Below are positions 1 through 12,277 of a DNA stretch of 64,000 nt, piece by piece; position 1 is the stretch's first letter; every line of letters starts with the position of its first letter. Position numbers and translations under genes: made by a program. The notes beneath the pieces were generated by a model. That model was given only the letters and a program-made list of their open reading frames with translations, was not told the origin of the DNA and did not search any database. Origin of the DNA: Lytechinus variegatus (taxonomy: Eukaryota > Echinodermata > Echinoidea > Temnopleuroida > Toxopneustidae). Where the stretch lies: NCBI RefSeq assembly GCF_018143015.1, contig NC_054753.1, forward strand, positions 27,235,462-27,299,461. The letters run 5' to 3'.

Positions 1-2795
1 CAAATTGCAATCATCTTTAAAATGATGATTAAGGATTCACATCGTGTTAGTCAGGCAGCATATGTCATTTACCTCGACAAATTGGCTAAGTCTGATTTTT
101 CAATTTTATGTGATTGGTGACATCACAAGGAACAACTTCCAACTTGGTGACAAATTTCTAATGGTCATCTTGACCATGTTAGGGGTCAAAATGATGTCAA
201 TAGGGGTCAATTTTTTAAATTGCCCCAATTCTGTCAAATGACACATCAAATTGTTTGTCTTGTTATACTGAACAAAAAAGTGTACACAATCATATACTCT
301 TGACCTCCCGTTAAAAAGTTATGACCGGAAATGTCAAAGGTCAATGAACTTTCGTTCAATGGCAAATTACACTGAAGGTGTTAAGAAAGCTCATTTTTTC
401 CGTGTTTTTATGCATGTGTGTACTTTTTTATTCTCGATTTTTATAAGTCCATCGTCAGAAGTCCTTATCCAGAAGATATAAAGGGTCAAGACAAGGTCAG
501 GGAAAGGTCAAAAGGTCAACAAACTTTCATTGGAGGCCAAAATACACGTCTTATATAGCGGTTAGAAGTTTAGAAGTCTTATTTTTCGTGGGTTTTTTAT
601 TTTGAGACTATATCTAAGAAGATATTTTATATACCAAGGGGTCAAATATGCTTATTTAAAATAGATAAACAGAAATAGACGTCGAATACATTCAGTGTGG
701 TACTTTGAAACGACTTGAAAAACTCTTATGCCCTTAAAATCATCTTCATCATGTTATAAGTGCAACCAGCTCTTTCCGAGTTTCTGGATTTAGGACTTCA
801 ATTTAAGTTCAGTTCATTTTCAATTTACTCGTCTTTGATATGTAAAGATACATTTAATACTTAGTTTGCTTTGTACATAATATTTTAATCAATAGAGAGT
901 GTATTGTAATGTATTGGGGAATATAATTATGTGCACTATGTTAACAGACACATCGATTGATCAGTGCTCCCAGCTCCTAAGAAAGATGCCTAACATCTTA
1001 TTTGGATTAACTTACGAATAAGATAATGAGGTAAGGAATGAGGATGATATGATATAAGTTGGACTCAAATTGCTATTAATTCTAATGTGTGACTGTTATA
1101 TTATTTCTGACAAAGAGGCAACATCGTGTATGCATGATCGTTGTAGTCATGGGTATCCATCATGCTGATGTGATATGTTCTGACCATTACTCGATCTCTG
1201 GAGCCAACGACTACACATTCCTGATTATGTGCTGACATTAACGCGGCTTGTACTATTTTATCAAGTGTGTGTTTCCAGAGTATACAATGTGAAACTAAAC
1301 TTAATACAAGATGCAGATTTTGTTTTCGTTCTTTTGTCGCTCTTGTTTTTTTCCTACTTGCTGAATTACCTGCATGTTACTAGAAAGAATAATTATATAA
1401 TTGAAGTAAACCACAGCCATACCGCAGCGGGAAGGGGGGGGGGCAGCTGCCCCCAGAAATTGTGAAGACTTGCATTTTTACTAAAAAAATAAATACAATT
1501 GACCAAAAGTATGCACGAAATCCTTATAAATTTTCACTTTACAAAATGCAAAAGGGCCCAATGATAAGCTTAGAACAGCACATGAACCATAAATGTGAAT
1601 ATAGTCCTTCTTGACTCCAGAGATCGAGTAATGGTCAGAATATATTACATCAGCATAATGGACATCCATGACTACAATGAGCATGCATACACGATGTTGC
1701 TTCTTTGTCAGAAACAATATGACCGTCAGACATTAGAATTAATTGAGGAGCAATTGGAGCCCAACTTATCATCCTCAATCCTAACCTCATTATCTTATTT
1801 GCAAGATAATCCAAATAAAATGTTGGGCATCTTTCTTAGGAGCTGGGAGCACTGATCAATCGATGTGTTTTTTCTGTTAACATAGTATTATACTTATACC
1901 CCAATACATTACAATAATTTCTGTTAATTAAGATATTCTGTACAAAGCAAATACTTCTTTACATATCAAAGATTAGAAAATGGAAAGTGAACTGAACTTG
2001 AATTGAATTCCTAAATAAAAAACACCCTGGTTGCACTCATCACATCTTGAAGATCATAAGATTTTAAGGGCATAAGGGTTTGTCAAGTCTTTTCAAAGTA
2101 TTCCTGCAATACCATACCACACTGAATGTATTTGACGTCTATCTCTGTTTATCTATATTGTTCCTAAATAAGCATATTTGACCCCCTTTGTATATAAAAT
2201 ATCTTCTTAGATATAGACTCAAAATAAAAAACCCACGAAAAATAAGACTTCTAAACTTCTAACCGCTATATTAGACGTGTATTTTGGCCTCCAATGAAAG
2301 TTTGTTGATCTTTTGACCTTTCCCTGACCTTGTCTTGACCCTTTATATCTTCTGGATAAGGACTTCTGACGATGGACTTATCAAAATCGAAAATAAAAAA
2401 GTACACACATGCATAAAAACACGGAAAAAATAAGCTTTCTTAACACCTTCAGTGTAATTTGCCATTGAACAAAAGTTCGTTGACCTTTGACATTTCCGGT
2501 CATAACTTTTTAACGGGAGGTCAAGAGTATATAATTGTGTACATTTTTTTGTTCAGTATAACAAGACAAACAATTTGATGTGTCATTTGACAGAATTGGG
2601 GCAATTTAAAAAATTGACCCCTATTGACCACATTTTGACCCCTAACATGGTCAAGATGACCATTAGAAATTTGTCACCAAGTTGGAAGTTGTTCCTTGTG
2701 ATGTCACCAATCACATAAAAGTGAAAAATCAGACTTAGCCAATTTGTCGAAGTAGCCGGTAAATCATGACATATGCTGCCTGACTATGTGAAAAG
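1..2795. repeat. Giant inverted repeat (foldback-like element)
   Basis: The left arm (about 1-1235) and the right arm (about 1572-2790) are reverse complements along nearly their whole length, with scattered substitutions and small indels. For example, bases near 44-90 match the complement of 2725-2790, and bases near 1120-1215 match the complement of 1610-1710. A unique spacer of about 340 bp separates them and carries a poly-G run at 1434-1442. The left end may lie outside the window. No transposase reading frame is visible. It sits in the intron after exon 2 of the minus-strand gene at 2842-3705. It is best described as a foldback or long-TIR non-autonomous element, but the superfamily is not identified. 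Confidence 0.88.
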
Positions 2796-2841
2796 GCACT
2801 AAATATAGTCGGTTTCAATGAGGCATTGTTTTGAAACATAC

Positions 2842-2890
2842 CAGTCTTGTCATAGCTACTTTGGGTTTATCCTCTTCTTTCTCATCAATT
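2842..2890 (-). CDS. Exon 2 (49 bp) of the minus-strand gene at the left edge
   Basis: A 49 bp exon between TTTTCCAG and GTATGT encodes the 16 residues IDEKEEDKPKVAMTRL after completing a split Lys codon. Both splice sites are strong and the phase matches exon 1, which supports a real exon despite its size. Confidence 0.6.
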
Positions 2891-3705
2891 CTGGAAAAGA
2901 AGGCAAAGAAAATGAGACATAAGACTAACGGACAGTAGGCAGGCTTGATGCAGAAAGACAGAAAATAGCGAGGGAGGGCTTAGTGTGGGATAATCGGGAC
3001 ATGTTACTATTGAGGATTGGTCGACAGAAATCAACATTCGACCGCTGTCAAAGAAAACATTCACTTGCGTCGAATAAAATTACAATAGCGCTGCACTGAT
3101 AAACAAATCACATGAATCGTGTTTTATACCCCAAAATATGTAATCAAGTATTAATTACTTGCACAATTTCTAATGTATACTACTGGGTAAAAAAATTGTA
3201 TTTACAACAAACACTTTTCTCGACACCAACAAAAAATGCCATTTATTTTCTCGTTAGCTTGATTCTACTTGTATTAATATTTCTATTAAAATAATGAATA
3301 TGTTATCATAACTCTCTCTGTCGCTGAGTTATTTTTTTCTTATTTTTTTAATTGTACTACCTTGATACGAAAATTACTGTTTGTATGTGGGAGGGGGTAA
3401 AATATTTAAGACTCTTAAGGTGTGTACCTAGTTATGCTTATTCTGACCAATTGAGTCCTTTCTAAATATGTTTATGGCAAATTACTTTAAATGTAAAGAA
3501 TCAAAATAAAAAAATTCACTAACTTATCGTCATCACCACCATGCTTGTCGTAGTCGTTATTATTCTCTTTAGATTCGACCAGTGTCCCGTTGACGGAGCC
3601 ATTGACCTCCCCATTCACCGTTCCGTTCTTCCCATTCGCCTGTTTGAACTCGACGTCGAAGTCGGGTCCAATGTCAGGAGCGACGCCATTTTGTTTCTCC
3701 TCCAT
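2842..3705 (-). CDS. First two coding exons of a gene running off the left edge; tentative ABC transporter subfamily B N-terminus
   Basis: Exon 1 (3524-3705) begins with ATG at 3705 and ends at a GTTAGT donor. Exon 2 (2842-2890) has a pyrimidine-rich acceptor ending TTTTCCAG and a GTATGT donor. Phases agree: 60 codons plus 2 bases join 1 base plus 16 codons. The 77 residues read so far are very hydrophilic, with a repeated N-G-x-V-N-G pattern, an acidic DDDK stretch, and then KEEDKPKVAMTRL. A charged cytoplasmic leader ending in a K-P-x-V segment just before the first membrane domain is how ABCB1-type exporters start, so this is a plausible sea urchin P-glycoprotein relative. No transporter domain is in the window, so the family call is inference. 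The next exon would lie beyond the inverted repeat. Confidence 0.5.
3524..3705 (-). CDS. Exon 1 of the minus-strand gene at the left edge
   Basis: The start ATG lies on the complement of 3703-3705 in a GCGGT-ATG-G context. The exon encodes 60 complete codons plus two bases and stops at GTTAGT. The open frame continues a few codons into the intron (LVNFF...), which should not be annotated as protein. Confidence 0.6.
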
Positions 3706-6373
3706 ACCGCGGACGACTCGCTATCAACAATGACTTGTACAGTAAATGTATTTCAGCGATTAAAATCAAGTTGTACTCCCCTTTCATTCAAAGCATGAAA
3801 TCGATTATCACAACTTAAAAAGATAACGCCGAGCAATTAAGATGAGTCATAACACATATTTCGCAATTACACAACGTACGGAAACAATGCAAAGAAGTTA
3901 GAACATAAATCTTGTTATAAGTGGCACATCATATTTCGAAACCAGCTATATAATAAACATGCATTAAAGTTGTAAATAACGTTGGTGGACAAATTTTATG
4001 ACTTCCTATCCACGTGAATCTAATCGACAATTAAGAAATTATATGTCGTTGAAATAAAATTATGCTACATACTTACAATGTTTAATCGTCACCCAAATTA
4101 ACTCTATTCTCTACAACTTTGCTGAAGAGGCCTACTATTATCCGATTCTCGTTATGATTCCGTGTAGGTCACTGTGTACCTGATTATGCAATAGACAACA
4201 GAACTTTGGACTCTCAGATTTATTAGAGGAGAATGTGTACGTAAGGATAAATGAGACACCCATGACTGAGGAGACTAAGGTTAAAGCGAATCAAAACCAG
4301 CAGCCTTATAACCTATAGCACCATCAAGTCATCCACTTCTCAAATATGGCTAGGTCCCTTATACCCATAATGCAACACTGTTAAAAAATGTGAGTATACA
4401 GAAAAGGGAGATTTTGCAGAAAGCAATAACAGAATCATTCTGTAAATTCATAAAACATGAAGTTTTCTGCAATTTAACAGAACAGGTCTGTTTGAAAAGG
4501 GAAAAATTGTGTTTTATTTAAGGAAATTTCTAAGATACACCAAATAGGCCTACCAATTTCCTGAAAAATTACGCAATCTGGTAAGATTACAGGTGTTCTC
4601 GAGACTCTGCTGCAGGAACTTCTTTATTTTAAGGATAATTGTTTTAACATTGTAAAATCTAAGCAGTATTGTCTTGTAATCTACACTAGATATCACACCA
4701 GTTCACTAATGCATTCATACCGCAATATTTATGTTGCCAAATAGCGAAACTAAAATGTTTCGAGATGTAGAGTATTAGCTGATACTCTCCATCTCAAAAC
4801 ATTTTAGTTTCGCTATAACGCTTAAATATCGACTAATATTCTCTTTATTATGAATGGTATCTCCAAAGTGTTTAAGAAAGCTATTAGTATCATACGACAT
4901 GTGGCCATAGCAATGAAATGTGTTGATCAGTTTGCTCATCCTACAAAAAAGGGCAGTTTACGCTCACGAAAAGTTTTTTGTACAAAATGCCAGAATATAT
5001 ATGTATATTGGTGAAAGTTTAAGGAAAATTTATCAAAGATTTTTGAAATTATTAGAACTTTAAAGTGATTGGTTAACATTGGTTTGACTTTTAAAAAATC
5101 TGAGCTACGGAAGGCCACACTTGTCACCTGTGTCTAGGATATATTACAAAAATGAAGCCCAGAAAAAATTGTGTTCGAAAATAATTAATTAGTGCTTCAA
5201 AATTTGAAATATGAAGTGACCGGAAACACCATCTTAATTTCATCCCATACACTTATGTGCGCTATTTAGGCGTCTATAAGACGCCTATTTACAAAATCGG
5301 GGTTTGCCTTGTAGTTTTAGCATTTCATTCTCAATAATGGTTGGTTTCAGGGTTTTTAGTTCTAATACATGCACTTGTACACATGTTTCATCTTGGTTTA
5401 AGAATTTTTTAAATTGGCTATTCACAAAGTTAAACATTACCTTTACTTGGGCTATCAGATAGGCCTACGAGCAGCTGCACCATATTTTGGGGGTTAGTGT
5501 TAATTCTTCTGTTATACTTATTAATTGAAATATGCCCCATAATTACAATTAAATAAAAGCAGGATGCCTATATTTTAAATGAAAGGACCGAGTGTCTTTT
5601 TTATGGCGGGGGGGGGCATGATGGAAATAATGGGAGGGGGCGGTAGCAAGGGAGGTTTCTGTCGAAGAGGGTAGCATTCTTGAAATACTCTTGGTGAAGA
5701 TTGATCGTGTCATAGAGTCATAGAGCCCAGAGGCGGCACCAGAATCGTTTTTAACTAGGAGGAGGGGGCAAGTGGGGACAACATACACTAGAAGTACATT
5801 AACTATACACCTCTGAAGTTCTTCAGTCTTAAAAACAATCGGTTGGGCGGTTTGCAAATGTGGGGAATGATCGCCCCTGATAGGGGCAAATCCCACCCCC
5901 CCCCCCGGCCATGCAGGTACCACCATTGATAGAAACTTTTAAATTGTAAATCAGATAGAGTCCCTGAAACAAGGGTTGCGTATATGCAAGGGGTACCCCC
6001 CCCCCATGAAATTCATATGTATTTATAGGGGACACCCCAGGAGAGGCGGGAGGGGGCAGTTGTAAATTTTAGATCAGATTACTCTTCACATCACCGCTTT
6101 TATTCAAATGAGAAAACATTCACCTTAATCGAGGTCCCGCCCCCCCACACACACACACCTCCTGTAGGCATGCAGGCATGCATCTTCCTTCTCATTTTTG
6201 TTAACATAAGTGAAATCGAATTGAATCAAGAGACTAGTATATAATTATGTCTCATGAACAGTCGATACGTTACAAGCCTCATCTAGATCTATATATATAG
6301 GAAGGGGTGATTTGTTCTTCCTGCCTTTGTCGGGAGTATGGCAATAAAAAAGGTGTCTGTTAAGACGGGGCCT
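3706..6373. other. Intergenic, upstream of the left-edge gene
   Basis: This stretch holds the presumed promoter of the minus-strand gene, one small hairpin (4741-4816), and at 5590-6060 a patch rich in G and C homopolymer runs that resembles a decayed G-rich transposon end. No coding exon with convincing splice sites was seen. Confidence 0.5.
4741..4816. repeat. 76 bp imperfect hairpin
   Basis: The arm beginning ATAGCGAAACTAAAATGTTT at 4741 is matched by its reverse complement ending at 4816, with a small loop around 4778 (AGCTGAT) and only a few mismatches. It is most likely a tiny palindromic MITE; no transcript evidence is available. Confidence 0.75.
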
Positions 6374-7092
6374 AAAGGGATGGTCCAGGCTGGAGATATT
6401 TATATCTCAATAAATAGAGTAAAATTTACATAGCAAAATGCTGAAAATTTGATCAAAATTGGATATCAAATAACAAAGTTATTGAAGTTTAAAGATTTTC
6501 ATTATTCCGCGGTGAAACAGTTCTAGGCATATCTTCATGAATTAGCTGATGATGTCATATCCCCACTTGTGTTTTAATTGGGTTTATTCAAAAAAATTCT
6601 ACCAAGAACTAAAACAATTGGATTGACAACTATGAGACACATCATTTACACATCTATATGAAAAAAATGAAATGGTTTCAAGTAGGGCTATGACATCAGC
6701 CTACCTAATGAATATTCATGAAGATGTGCATATGACTGTTTTAACAAAATAATCATACACAGTAAACAAACTTTTAAAAAAAATAGCACGTTGTTTAAGC
6801 TTATATATCACTCTAACAACAGGTTGCACTGTTTCGTGATTGTTTAAACTTTTTAAACAACTTTTTTAATTTTAAACAGTTGTTTAAAAAGTCTAAACAT
6901 TTGTTTCAAAAGTTTAAACAGTAGTTGTTAATGACAGGCTTAAAATTTTAAGCAGTGTTTTTACAGCGTAAACTTTAAAATTCAATAACTTCGCTATTTG
7001 TTATCCGATTTGATGAAATTTTCAGCAGTATTTGCAGTTTGCTCTGTGAATCTATTTAGACATGAATATTTTCCTCCCGGACCCCCCCTTAA
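6374..7092. mobile_element. Palindromic MITE, divergent copy with a probable nested insertion
   Basis: The left end (AAAGGGATGGTCCAGGCTGG) and the right end (complement of CGGACCCCCCCTTAA) form inverted termini. Inside are the motifs TGATCAAAATTGGAT and AACAAAGTTATTGAA, mirrored near 6985-7020. The same internal pattern occurs in the elements at 25636-26226 and 54317-54919. The centre (about 6755-6972), rich in repeated TTGTTTAAA words, looks like a second element inserted within it. Confidence 0.6.
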
Positions 7093-7659
7093 ATGTCCTC
7101 TAAGAGAGACATATTTACATCATAGGCCTATTGAGATAGCAAACTTAGTAATAGGCCTACATCTCTATTAATCACGATGATGTGTCTGATCAATGGTCTG
7201 ATAGAGTTGGATTAGTATACATCTCTATGAGCGTAGCCCACTCTGATATACATACTTTACGGACGTGACAAAGTGCGATCTGATTGCCGAAGTGAGGTGT
7301 CTCATAAAGGTAAATTATTTTTTTAATGTATTTTACTTTTCAATATATTTAAAAATAATATAAATCACTAAATTAATTATATTTGATGGTCAAAAACATA
7401 TTTTTATAATTAGAAATAAAAAAATTGTTAAATAGAAAAAATCTTACCGATTGGCAATATTGAAATACCATTGGAAACGGTACGCTGATTGATCTAGTTG
7501 CTAGTGATCTGACGCTTGGATGTAATGACATTTTGATGGAATATAAGTAAGATTGTGAATTTGATTATGATTGATTGATACAGAAGTGCCTTTGTTTAAA
7601 TATTTATAATAAGTTCATGTTTGAAAATTGATATAAGTTGCATTTCTGAAGAAGTTGGA

Positions 7660-7800
7660 TGGTTCTCAGCAGCCGCTCGGGCTCGGTCGTGCATCCATGT
7701 CGCTGATGACGCGAGACCCCGGTGCGGCGGCGTAGCGACCTGCTGCTGGCGAACCGTTTGTGTTGGCCGAACGCGTTTGTGTGACTGTGAGACGATGAAG
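7660..7800. promoter_or_regulatory. Small CpG-rich patch, possible promoter or 5' exon
   Basis: About 140 bp is much richer in G, C and CpG than the surrounding AT-rich DNA, with runs such as GCGGCGGCGTAGCGACC-type sequence and several CG steps. It lies between the divergent left-edge gene and CEP104, so it could serve as a transcription start for either. No TATA box or donor site settles this. Confidence 0.25.
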
Positions 7801-9493
7801 TTTAAGATCTAGAAACAATAAATCTAGGGCTGGAATTATTAAAAATTTAGTTTGGCTCACCTACTACCAGGTCAAAGTGGAATAATAATCTTTATATTTT
7901 TGGTCCAGTTCTTTAATTTTTATTTTTTAAGAGGCCATGCGTTTTGAGTTGGGCCCATTTCGGTCTCAAATTTTCTTCGAAAATCGCACCATTTTATACA
8001 GTTGTATTTTTTTCTTATGTTTGACATCCTTTACCCATAAAAGTATATATATTCTGAAAGGAAATTGTCTGAGGAATTAAAAAATGCAATCAGAAAAGGC
8101 ATAGGGTAATTTCATAAAAAGTTAAAGGTCAAAATATGTGGAAAACTGAAAAAAACATACTTCCCAATAAATCTGAGAATCGGATAAATTTTACACCCTA
8201 TAGGGAAATAACATGCATATTTCAATTCTTTAGAGTGAGACCTTTCCAGTGATATGTAACTTGTTGGGGATAACTCTACCAAAATAACTGGGCGCAATAA
8301 TCTTTTAAGACCAAATTTCACATCACAATTTTTGCGGGTAAATATGTATCAATGCTTGATTTACCCCTAAAACATTAATTAGTCTTGCCTTTAGTTGCAT
8401 AAATACACTTGCAAACACTAACCAGTATATTATAATATATTTACTGTGGTTATTATGAATAAAAAATTATTTCAATTGACTCAAATTGTGGGATTTGTCA
8501 CCTCTTGGCTCAAAGACCGGTGGACCACAGGTTGACAACTGAGAGTCAGGTTTAACAAATATAGGGAAAATGTGAATGCACAATGAAAAGTTCTCATTAC
8601 TGCTTAAGCTTATTTAAAATTAGTGTCAACAAAAACAACTGACAAGTTATAAATAAATCCAGACACTTGGCAAAAATACTTTATGTTATTTTAGGGTGTT
8701 TTATTTTAAATATACCCTCTTGCTCACTCATGGTTTCAAATCGTCTCGTGTGTGAAGGATTCATATGCACCTGGTGCACGCGAATCTTTCACACCCTTTT
8801 TACTAAAATAAGTGACTTTACATCGTAGCTAAGCATTATATTTATTCTATGACACTTACCGAACCATATGGATCGTTTGTTGAATTCTGTTTGGTGTTGT
8901 TTTTAATAAAATAAGAGCATTTTTCGTGATCTTCACGTAGATGCCTCTTGATCAGCGTTGATATCAACTTTTGCCTAAAGAGGGCGCGCAATATTATTTC
9001 AAAGTCGGTAGGCACTTAAGAACCAAGTTTGGTACCTTTGTTTACGGTGTTGCAAGCTAGCTGCATTCTAGGTGATCAGCATTATTTTCTTGCTCGTTCA
9101 ATCCACTTTCATCATCATCTTGTCAAAAGATGGCGTACTTTACCAATAAGTATATACATGAGATGCAACCTGTTGATTTTTGGTACAATTTCCTATTATG
9201 CGCTGACGACTTGAATTGAGAATGTTCGATACGAAAAATTGCTTTTTCGATTGTTGTTTGCGTACTTTCCACCGCAGTATTAAGGACGGATCGAACGGAG
9301 TATCCTGGTTGAGACTTGGAGGTAAGCGATAAAAACACTTTTATAAATAATTTCCAATTCATTAAAAAAAAATTAAATCATAAAAACAAATTTCCATTAG
9401 TGGAGAAATACTCAAATGTTTGGCGTTTTTCATTCCCTCACATTCGTGTGATGAATGAAAACGTCAAAGTCCACTATGAAACCACATGCGTTG

Positions 9494-9520
9494 TGCGAGG
9501 TTAGTATTACTAACCTCGCA
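9494..9520. repeat. 27 bp perfect palindrome
   Basis: TGCGAGGTTAGTA is followed by one base and then its exact reverse complement. No function is evident. Confidence 0.6.
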
Positions 9521-10947
9521 TGTTGTGTGAGTGCCTCTTGCTCAACATTCTGCAGGACATGGTCTCTTGGTACTGGGTCAATTGAATGTCAATGCACAGA
9601 ACATATTTCTATGGGTACATTTGCCTCTAATCTTTGTACCAGTTTCATTCTCAAGTAGTTTTTTGTTTAGATTTTTTTATAATTTGGAAAAATATTCTCT
9701 GAACACTTTTGTGCCAGCCAAATATGTGTCATTTACTGATTTATAGAAGCAGTGTGATGTAACATTAAGAAAAGAGTAAATAGAATCAGATGAGGACTTT
9801 ATTGCAGCAAACAAGTTTTCATTAATTAAAATTGCATAAAAGGTGTATTTGTATCTATTATGATACCAGAGTAATCTGAAGATTCTGACACAAAGTTATC
9901 ACTATCGGTCTACGCTGTCGATATTGAAACCATGAGGTCATGATTATTAAAACAATAGATTGATTTATCTCTGAAGCCTTTAATTAGTTTGTGCTTTTCT
10001 TTTTGAAATTTATGCAGCTTCTAAATTTTATTCAAGGTGTAACCCACAACTGTATTTATCTCTCCTCATTTCCTATACATCAGACAGTCACAATTTCAAT
10101 CATGTTAATTTCATGTTTTACATCAATTAATTATACTAATTAGCTTAATTAGGTACCCTTTAAACTTAAAAGTTCAAATTTGACCCACTTATGACTGAAG
10201 AATAAGCTAGTGAGCTCCAAAACTATTACATATTTTAGGTACTGTGATGTTACACATTTAGTTTCTTAATGAAATGAAAATTTATGCTCCCCTCGTCATG
10301 CTCCCCTCGTCTACCACCATGCAAAAATGGCCAATCGATGTTACATAACTGCTAATTACTGGTAAACGAAGTAATCTCAAGTATTTCTTTTTCTTTTAAG
10401 TAATTGGTATAAAGATTCCCTTTAATATGATACCAAATATACCCATGTAGCACATGTATTTCAAGTTTTATACCATTAATTATTTCTGTGCTTGTCGTGC
10501 AAATGTAACGATACCACCTATTTGCGGGCCCAACTTAAAACGCATGGCCAAGACAAAAACCGATGAGCCCCGTGGCTTTGCATTGACCCCTAAAATGCCT
10601 TTGGCTTTAAAGTTTAAGTTTATGGCGGCTGTATGTATGATCTTGAGCTATCTGTGTACGAGGAGAATTCAAACAAATAAAAAAAATTAAATTCCTCAAA
10701 ACAGATGGCTGCCATTGCCAGCTGTCTGCCCAGCTGTAACCCAGGGAACTCCTGGCTTCCTGCCCGCGTAGCGGGCGGGAGCCCAGGACCTTACCGTGTA
10801 ATTGACCATACTCACGAGACTAGCGTGAAGTATGATCAAAATAATTCTCCAAATAAATAATTAAAACAGAAATCAAGCACTTACCACGATTATATGGATG
10901 AAGGTCTAACGAGTGGCAGTTTCCTGACATCTGGGCACAAACTGGAA

Positions 10948-11071
10948 CCTCAAAAAAATGAAAAGTTCTCTCCTACCCCGTCTCGATCGGCCATTTTTGT
11001 TATGAATCATAACAAAATGGCCGATCGAGACTGGGGTAGAAGGAGAGAACTTTTCGTTTATTTTGAGATGG
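10948..11071. repeat. Near-perfect 124 bp foldback
   Basis: The arms share a stem that includes CGATCGGCCATTTTGTTATGA and AAAAGTTCTCTCCT, with a loop of only a few bases near 11008. Weaker symmetry continues outward to about 10906 and 11115. The symmetry explains the open frames seen on both strands, so these are not genes. Confidence 0.8.
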
Positions 11072-11562
11072 GGGGACAAGTGACCACTTTCTACATAAAA
11101 AAATGGCGCAAAAATGGCAGACAATTGTCACATTTTTATGAGCCGTATTTAATGGAAAGATTGCTCAAATTTAAATTTGGGTAATTTGGTGTATATCCTT
11201 GTCAAAATTATTTTAAAGCAACACGCAAGAAAAAATTAGGCGTAGATTAGTTTAAAAAAGAGAACTTAAATGGGAATATATTCATCAGTTTGTTACTTCA
11301 TTTCTGACATTTTACTATCATCCCTAGACACTCGAAGTGACTGTACATGTAGAACATTAATGTGAGCAGTGGACAAATGTTGTTCCTCGATACAATCTTT
11401 TTTAATTTGGAAGATGACAGCGCTTATGATAATTGCATATGTTTATTTCTGATACAATGATTCTAAGACCATATTCTCAAATTTGCTTTAATATATAAGC
11501 CATGAATGAGTCTTGGCTGTAATTATGGGAATTCAGAATGGTAATAAACTAAAGGAATATGT

Positions 11563-12277
11563 AGGGACAGTGATTTTCCGTTTAAAAAAATTGCCTTTTC
11601 CGTTTCAGAAAATCTCAAATTCCGTTTCAGCACGTCAGAAAACGGAAATTCTGTTTTCCCATAGACGTTGTACACACGGAAAAGTGACAATTCCGTTTTA
11701 ACACATTGAATAGCAAAATCAAAGCGCATACACTCGCACTGGCCAAAATTTGTATCTGCTACTGTACCAACAACACAATAGAATCTGTTCTAATCGGATC
11801 TATGCTGGTGTATTTAATGATTTTTTTAACTGATTTAGCATGCATACATGTACATCCTCACCTTTCACATAATTAGCATTATTTTATGGTGAAATTAAAT
11901 TTCATCGATAATTAGGGTTTTTTTTTGGACATCGTTATCATCAGTCAACGACTTTCGCCAATCCGCCATCTTGGATTTTAAGACCACGATATCGTGCTGT
12001 TACATCTTCAAACGTAGAGGGCAGCAACACATGACCATGCAGTTGAGCGATCTGAAGCGATGTGAAGCTCAATCCAGCCGGCCGGGTACGATCGCGGGGT
12101 ACTATCGAGTGTGCTGATGTCGAGAGCAATCACGATGTTTGAATTGTCATGATTGTAGCGAAGTGAGATCGTGTTTTCTGGGGTTTTGTGGCCATTTAAT
12201 ATTCTCATTTTGTTGTTATTTTGGAGTAATTTCTGTTGCTATTCTGTGTATTTTGATCGTGGAAAATCACTGTCCCT
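11563..12277. mobile_element. Non-autonomous hAT-like element (715 bp)
   Basis: The termini are inverted repeats: AGGGACAGTGATTTTCC at the left and its complement ending TGTCCCT at the right. The flanks GAATATGT (11555-11562) and AAATATGT (12278-12285) match at 7 of 8 bases, consistent with an 8 bp target duplication. Near the left end the word TTCCGTTT recurs several times. No transposase frame is present. It lies about 540 bp upstream of the CEP104 start codon, so it may contribute promoter sequence. Confidence 0.7.

Larger units (their letters stand above)
7093..10947. other. Intergenic, no gene recognised
   Basis: There are no supported exons in this AT-rich stretch. It contains a short CpG-rich patch (7660-7800) and a perfect small palindrome (9494-9520). 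The short open frames here lack splice support, domain features or codon structure. Confidence 0.5.

Noticed and set aside
5549..6035. Overlapping minus-strand open frames of 68 and 125 codons
   Set aside because: Located in a patch of G and C homopolymer runs, with no domain or splice sites.
10894..11184. Overlapping open frames on both strands
   Set aside because: Explained by the foldback at 10948-11071.
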